Assembly: GCA_025618425.1 (NCBI GenBank)
Contig: CM046838.1
Span: 9,369,527 to 9,433,526, forward strand
Source of the DNA: Heliocidaris tuberculata
Taxonomy: Eukaryota; Echinodermata; Echinoidea; Camarodonta; Echinometridae
Direction: 5' to 3'
DNA length: 64,000 nt
How positions within the stretch are numbered: the first letter of the stretch is position 1; each line of letters opens with the position of its first letter. The translations under genes and the position numbers were made by a program. Below the pieces are notes generated by a model that saw nothing but the letters and a program-made list of their open reading frames with translations, was not told the DNA's origin and searched no databases. Of this stretch, positions 57,405-64,000 are shown piece after piece.

Positions 57405-60400
57405 TGCAGTTCCAAATTTGAAGATGTCGTCTTAACTTGTAAGACAAGAGGATCATACACATTTATAGGTACATATGTTAATGAAAACGTCTAAGGAACG
57501 TGTTTGGAAACTTTTATCATTTATGTGAGCTGATGAATGCAATTATTAATTTGACATCTATTGATTCTCAGCGAGGAATTGTTTGCTTTTCCTTTGATGT
57601 GGTACAAAGATGATCATATTTTATTTTATTTTTTGTTACTTTTTCATAATATAGCCATTGATATTCATTGTAAATTTGGTTGGATTGGGTAAAAAGTACG
57701 CGAATCCAGGAGAATGACAAGTCATCTTCTTGCTTTCATGTATTAATAATATTCGGGTAATAGACAAGTCTTAATAGCAAATTTTCAATTTATTAGCGAA
57801 CCTGCATGCACCCCTATTCTTATTTTTTCAAGCACATAACGTGGCCTACTTTATTTACATACCAAGCTCTTCCACTCCGCAGATCCAGATCTCATTATCA
57901 CCTTGCCCTATACATAAGACAAGAGGACCATCGTAATTTGTAGGTAATATGTCAATTAATCACGCCTCAGGAACGTGTTTTTGAGATGATGAAACTCTGT
58001 TATCATGATAAATATAATCACTAATCTGACATCTGTTGATTATCCATGAGGTATTGTTTACTTTCATCTCCTTTAATATGCTTTTTATTTAGGCTCCCCA
58101 CGTTTTACATTTTCTTCTTTTTGGGGACAATCGTTCCAATATCTCTCGAAACTGTCTACCTATTTACCATGTTTACCGTACACTGTACTTGATTTGAGTT
58201 GTTTACCCTAACGTATTTACATGTAAATTGACAACTATGCTTGTAAAATCTGATTTTTTTTAATGTAAAAGTGGAACGAATGGTCTTCAGACTTCAAACT
58301 TCAAACTTCTTTCAGTGTGGTACTAAGATATTCGTTTGATATTCTTGTGGCAGGTAATAGGTTTTATAGTAATGGATATCAATTGTGAATTTTGTGGGAT
58401 TCGGTAAATATTAGCAGATATCGCCAGTCCTAATAAGTGCATATTCAAAAAGGTACCTCACCCCATAAACATAACAAATGAAAGGAATAGGAGGGGGGGG
58501 GGGGGGGTAACATTTGCAACTCTGTCATTGAACTGTGACGTCATGGCCTTTTGACTTGTATTGTGAAATCCAAAATTTCACTCTCCTTGCCTAAACTAGT
58601 ATGATTTTTAATCTTCATCAGGGCATATTTTCGGATTTGATGTATTTTCTACATTGTCCCACAAACAACAACAACAATATTTTTAACTTATGCAAATTGA
58701 TATCCTTGTTTTCTTGCAAAGATTTATCATGATGTACACATCGTTTTCATATGTACATTAGTTAAAGTAACCCTCAACTTAAACATCTGACGTATCTGAG
58801 GGGTATCATTTTCAACTCATCCATTCGTGAAAAAACCCATTAACAAATATCAAAACACTTGTATAGATCCCCCCAGACAACTTTAGAAAGAATAACAGAA
58901 TGGCCTACTTCATCCAATCATCAAGCTTCCCCATACAACAGTTCCAAATTTAATTTGACTTGTAAAATAAGAGGATCATACACATTTATGAAACACGTCT
59001 CAGGAACGTGTTTGGGAACTTATAATTGTTTTTTATTGTTAGACGATGAACTCTGACGTCATTATAAAAATTGTTATTAATCTGACATCTATAGATTCTC
59101 CATGAGGAATTGTTTGTTTTCGTCTCTTTTGATATCTTTCTTTTGATGTGCTGCTAAGATGTTCATATAACATTTCTTTTCTATTACTTTTTCATATAAC
59201 CATTGATATTCATTGTGAATTCCTTTATTTGGATTCTATAAGAGTTACGCGAATTCACAATGATGGAAATTAATCTTCTTGCTTTCCTATATTAATAGAC
59301 ATGTCTTAATAGTAAATTTCCGATTTAGTGGTGAACCTTATTTTTCTAACAGACGAGGCGTGGCCTACTTCATCCAAATATCTAGCTCTCTCTACCGCAG
59401 TTCCAAAATTTCAAGATATCACCCTCCCTGTACAAGAGCACGATCCTAATTTGTAGGTAAATTGTCAGTTAATCACTCCTCAGGAGCGTGTTTTTTGTGA
59501 AATGATGAATCATTGATATCGTGATGCATATAAACTATAAATATGACATCTGTTGATTTTCCATGAGGTATTGTTTACTTTCATCTCATTTGATATCTTT
59601 TCTTCTTTCAATGTGGTACTAAGATATTATAATATTCTTGTGGCAGGTAGGCCTATCATTTACGTTTTATAGCCATTGATATTAATTGTAAATTTTGTTA
59701 GATTCGGTAAGTATAACCAGAAGTCACCAGTTCTAATAAGTGCATATTCAAAAAGGTACCTCACCCCTGAAACATAACAAATGAGAGGAATAGGTGGGGG
59801 GGGGGGGGGGGGGGAGGGTAACATTTGAACTGTAACGTCATGGGCTTTTGACTTGTATTGTGAAATCCAAAATTTCACACTCTTTGCCAAACCTAGCATT
59901 TTGAAAAATCTTCATCAGGGCATATTTTCAAATTATGCAAATTGATATCCTTATTTTCTTGCAAAGATTTATCATGATGTACACATCGTTATTCATTTGT
60001 ACATATTTTAAGATCTTAGTTAAAATGACCCTCAATTTAGTCATCTGATCACATATTTGAGGGGTGTTACTTTGAAAACAAAATACCGGTAAATATTGAA
60101 GCTCTGGGGTAGACTTCTCCCCCTCACCCAACCACCCCCAATTCTATTAAACGAGGCGTGGCCTACTTCATCCAATATTATCAAATTCCTCCCACTGCAG
60201 TTAAAATAATTTCGACTAAGGCAAATTGATATCCTTGCTTTCCTACATTAGTTGTTAAGATGTACACATCCTTATTCATATTATGTACATATTTTAAGAT
60301 CTCAGTTAAAGTGGTCCTCAGCTGAGTCATCTGACATGTATATGATGGGTACTACATTACACTTATCCATCCGTGAAAAAAGTATTATTAACAAATATTG

Positions 60401-60659
60401 AAACTCCGGGGTAGATCTGCCCCCTCCCCCAAATTCTATTAAACGAAGCGTGGCCTACTTCATTCTAATTTCAAGCTCATCCCACTGTAGTTAAAATAAT
60501 TTCACGGTGTCATTTTCCCCAGTAAAACAAAAGTGTCATCCACAGTTGTAGGTATTAATGTCAATGAAACATGCCTCGGGAACGTGTCTAGAAACCCCCT
60601 TTTTTTTAATTGTGAGATGACGAACTCGGGTATCACGAGGAATACAATACATCGGGGGG

Positions 60660-61300
60660 GGGGGGAAGACCTGCAGCCCCTCCAATTTCTATATAATGAG
60701 GGGTAGCCTATACTTGATTAAATTAGCAAGCCCACAAATCACCACCTCATACTGCAGTTTTTCAATTTCACGAATCCCATCTTCCCCAATACACCAATGG
60801 ACAATCCATAATAGTAAAACACGCCTTAGCAACGTGTTTTTTTTCTTCTTCATTTTTTTTTACTTTCCATACTAATCACCATCCCTTACACATCATACAC
60901 GCTGTTCCAAATTCCAAAATGTCATCCCTCTGTATAATTTACGAAACTTCCATATTATAAAGGTCAACAAAACACGCCTTAGTTACGTGTTTGGAATTTG
61001 TCCTTACTTGTTTTATTGTGATTATTAATTAACCCATTGCCTGCTGGAACCGGGTGATGTCTGCATTAAGCCTATGGGAATTAGACAATTTAGTAGTCAT
61101 TGGGTTAATCTGATATCAGTTGATTTTCCATGAGGTATTGCTTGCTTTCATCTCTTGTGATATCTTCCCTTCTATCAAAGTGGTACTAAGATATTAACAT
61201 AATGTTCTTGTGGCAGGTACCATTTGAGTTTTATAGCCGTTGATATTAATTTTTAATTTTGTTGGATTCGGCAAGTATTACCAGAATTCACCAGGCTTAA
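60660..61300 (+). repeat. Segment duplicated from 54880-55500
   Basis: Near-identical counterpart of 54880-55500, with the same pair of hairpin motifs and the 72-bp element. The differences are small indels. Confidence 0.8.
61033..61104. mobile_element. 72-bp TTAA mini-element, copy 2
   Basis: TTAA on both sides (61029-61032 and 61105-61108). Interior CCCATTGCCTGCTGG…CATTGGG. Shares its position in the duplicated block with copy 1. Confidence 0.8.
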
Positions 61301-61799
61301 TAATCCCCCATATCACCACTTCATACTGTAGTTTTCAATTTCACGAAGTCATCTTCCCCAAAACACCAATGGAAAATCCATAATGCATAGTAAAACACGC
61401 CTTAGCAACGTGTTTTTTCTTTTTGTTCATTATTTACTTTCTATACTTTCCGTACACGCCATTCCAAATCCCAAAATGCCCCCCCCCCGTATTATTTAGA
61501 AGCACCCGTATTATAAAGGTCAACAAAACACGCCTTAGTTACGTGTTTGGAATTTGTCCTTATTTGTTGCATTGTGAGAAGATGAAACTCAGATATCACG
61601 ATGAATTATGATTATTAATTAGTTCAACATCTGTTGAGTTTTCCATGAGGTATCGCTTGATTAGCCTCATATGATATCTTATTTTCTTGTGATACGGTGA
61701 CTCCCATGATATTGATAAAAATATGCTTGACATGTCACATGTCTAAAGCCTCCTAGCTGGTGCAGGTTTACACAAAAACCATTTACCCTGGAATTTTTA

Positions 61800-62215
61800 C
61801 AGTGGCGCATTTACGGGTGGTGGAGAAAGAGGGGGGCACGAGCCCCGGGCGGTACTCGATGGGGTGCAAAATAAAAGACGCAGAAGAGAGAAAGAGAAGG
61901 GGATGAAAGGAAGGACAATTATGATCCTAATAATTATATGCGCCCCAGTCCGCAGAGTAAAATTCATTAGAAATAGAGTTCTTTGCATGAAGATGCGATT
62001 TTTTTTCCCTAAAGATCTTTTGTTTTGCTTTATCGCCTATGTTGCTTCAGGATCTTGTAATTTCGCGCCCTTTCAATGCGGGGTATAATATTTATAAACA
62101 TTTTGTGAGGGTTCAAAGTGAAAAAAAGTAATTCTTGTTGCTTTGCTCCCCATTATATAAGTTTCATCAGCCTCTTGTTAGTTATATTGCGCCCCAATAT
62201 AGAATTGTATAAAAT
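61800..62215 (+). mobile_element. Partial hAT-like family B copy
   Basis: Begins 'cagtggcgcatttacggg' and shares 'aagagagaaagagaaggggatg'-like and 'gcgccc' blocks with 56627-57404. The matching right end is not seen. Confidence 0.5.
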
Positions 62216-63149
62216 AGCGTTTGTAACTGTTCAATATTAATTTTTGAAAGAAATCTTAAATGAACTTTGATTATAAAATCCAATTCAAGATGGGTTAGGC
62301 TTCACACAAGATTGACAAAGTGTACATTTATTATAATATTGTCAACTTAGAAACTGTGTTGCAGTATTGCAGGCTAGCTGATAACATTGGACATGTTGAA
62401 ATAAAGAACAGTATCTTTAGCTTATCAGAAGAAGATATCGAATGAGGCTAAACAAGCAATACCTCATGTAAAATTAGCAGATGTAACATTAATAATCATA
62501 TTCATCGTTCCTGTCGTTACATCACAGTTTCATCATCTTAGAAAGAAGTAATAAAACATGGAACTTACCAAACACGTTGCGGAGGCATGTTTCATTAACC
62601 CTTTTATCTGCACTCCTTTGTTTTTACATGAGGAAATGACATCGTGGAATTTGGATTGCATTTATAGCTTGTGGTTAATTGGTGAAAAGCGGGCCCCACC
62701 TCTTGATTTTCTAATGCATGCCTGTTTTGTGTTTTCATATTTACACTTGTAATTAAGATATAATTTGCGTTCATTACTGTTATGCCTTTTTCTATAGCAT
62801 TTATATAATCAGATTATCATGACAGGATGATTAAGAAACCAGGCGAAAATGAGCAAGCAGTGCATACGTGTTATAGCAAAATTCTACAAACCGTTATTCA
62901 TTATCCTTTGAAGATAAAGTTGAGTTCTGGCCATGCGATGATATTAAGAAGGAAACTTCTTAAGTTGATAGAAAATTGGTGTATACTGTGACGTTTTGAA
63001 ATCATCAAAATGATAAGCAATACATTTATAACTGAAAGCGCAGGCACTGCACACAGAAATGGACTAAAAGCATATGTGGCATGAATGCTTGATCCACTGA
63101 CACTTCAGCATTTTTTGTTTGTATTTCAAATAAATATGAGTGCATTTAA
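62216..63149. other. End of the repeat field, then noncoding
   Basis: An inverted hairpin copy lies at 62566-62590, with repeat-field blocks reversed around it ('taatacctcatg', 'cagatgtaacattaataatc'). Beyond about 62800 nothing is recognised. Confidence 0.5.
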
Positions 63150-63221
63150 CCCGTTGACTACTGAATTTTGTTATTTACATAGGCGTAATACAGGAACCAC
63201 CAGGTTCCCGTAGGCAGTGGG
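63150..63221. mobile_element. 72-bp TTAA mini-element, copy 3
   Basis: TTAA at 63146-63149 and 63222-63225. Ends CCCGTTGACTACTG and CAGTGGG. The interior is diverged from copies 1 and 2 but the length is the same. Confidence 0.75.
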
Positions 63222-63589
63222 TTAAAGAGCAATAGTTTCTAGGGACTTTTCTACTATGATATTCTTCTATTCGGACATAAAAGGAATGAGAAAGCTCACA
63301 AAATATAAATCATTATTTACCAGAACTCAGCCTCCTGTTTTCTCCAATTTCACCCTTTCCGTTGGGATATGTATTTGACGAAATAATGCAAACAACTTTG
63401 GCGACTCTCTTGGAAATAGATAAACTATTGTAAGAAATGAAAATGAGAGAATGAGAAATAGAGGATGAAAATGAGATCTACGTACTATTATTCTCTCTTT
63501 TTGTTATCTTATCAAACTTCCCTGTATTTCTATGATTATAGCCGATTTCCCTGTATAGGTTTCAATTACCTGGGGGAGGGGGTGGGGGT
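63222..63589. other. Noncoding, nothing recognised
   Basis: AT-rich sequence, no gene or element seen. Confidence 0.45.
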
Positions 63590-64000
63590 GGGGTGCAGAT
63601 TCATTTTAAAGAAATGACACATGCACCAGGCACCTAGGAACGATTTTGTTACTGGGGGTGCTGTGAGCAAAAAAAAGGTCCTCAGCATTTTAGGGTCTCT
63701 TTTTAAGTCCAAAATCTCTGGGGGGGGGGGGGGGAAGGTCCTCAACGTTTTAGGGTCTCTTTTTAACTACTTTTTAGCTACAGCACCCCCAGCATCCTCA
63801 GCCTTCTATGGGGTGCTACGCACCCCGGCTCCCTGGGGCCTTATATGCATGGAAGTAAACCGATCGAGCAATAGAATAGTTACCTATTGGGCTGGGATTT
63901 TCGGAACCTAAATTCAGGGTAAAAAATCATGGCTGGACCAAAAGATTATTGTGCCGCCCCCGCGGCGAAACCAAAACCGAGGGGGGGGGGGGGGGGGTAC
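63590..64000. repeat. Poly-G repeat cluster at window end
   Basis: Contains a tandem pair of 'ggtcctca(g/a)c(a/g)ttttaggg' plus 'tctctttttaa' (about 63680 and 63738), bounded by 'tgggggtgctgt' and 'acagcaccccca' in inverted order. A further G run starts at 63980 and is cut by the window edge. Confidence 0.6.

Larger units (their letters stand above)
47480..62600 (+). repeat. Repeat field with a recurring AAACACG/CGTGTTT hairpin
   Basis: About 17 diverged copies share 'taggtaaaatgtcaatgaaa' followed by the imperfect hairpin AAACACG-cctcaggaa-CGTGTTT. Positions are near 47509, 48342, 51773, 53057, 53921, 55007, 55153, 57475, 57957, 58990, 59470, 60566, 60815, 60968, 61390, 61527, and inverted at 62566. 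Around many copies lie further shared blocks in the same order: 'aaacgaggcgtggcctactt', 'ctgacatctgttgattttcc', 'ttcttgtggcaggta', 'tttgacttgtattgtga', 'gatgtacacatc', 'agatcttagttaaa'. Spacing is about 150-2300 bp because of insertions and deletions. No coding potential. Confidence 0.75.

Overview
The window looks like invertebrate deuterostome nuclear DNA, most likely an echinoderm such as a sea urchin. The reasons are a chloride-dependent animal alpha-amylase with an extra C-terminal domain, L1/Tx1-like and CR1-like retrotransposon sequence, tRNA-derived SINEs, and dense hAT-, Harbinger- and TTAA-type miniature elements with long G runs. I cannot name the species. No bacterial, organellar or CRISPR features are seen.

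Only one host protein gene is supported: a four-coding-exon alpha-amylase on the minus strand (45269 down to 39090). It predicts a secreted protein of 674 residues with all catalytic and chloride-binding residues, then a linker and a domain of about 185 residues. A TATA box and noncoding first exon near 47.3-47.4 kb are a prediction. One loop after the NHM motif is shorter than in relatives, so a small exon may be missing from the model.

The second long reading frame (28104-31832) is an endonuclease-reverse transcriptase of L1/Tx1 type. It is preceded by a 2.7 kb array of diverged repeats of about 330 bp and followed by a polyadenylated 3' end. Its stop codon appears premature when compared with a truncated sister copy at 18.1-19.5 kb. 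Two other truncated LINE 3' ends lie at 32.5-33.1 kb (minus) and 36.6-37.1 kb (plus).

Layout: 0-7 kb, a divergent repeat pair, a MITE with a matching empty site, and a CT-rich tract. 7.2-8.3 kb, a Harbinger-like element carrying a TATA box and the start of a reading frame. 9.2-11.6 kb, nested foldback elements with a perfect 26-bp-arm palindrome. 12.8-17.9 kb, hAT-like elements with target duplications, and minisatellites. 18-24 kb, LINE, SINE and tandem repeats. 24-32 kb, the LINE. 34-38 kb, a second minisatellite-bearing element, microsatellites, a CR1-like end and a CTC minisatellite. 38.6-47.4 kb, amylase. 47.5-62.6 kb, a degenerate repeat field in which about 17 copies share a short hairpin, interrupted by TTAA, TA and hAT-like insertions.

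Most structure outside amylase is explained by transposition. Insertion events can be read directly because related uninterrupted sites occur in the same window.
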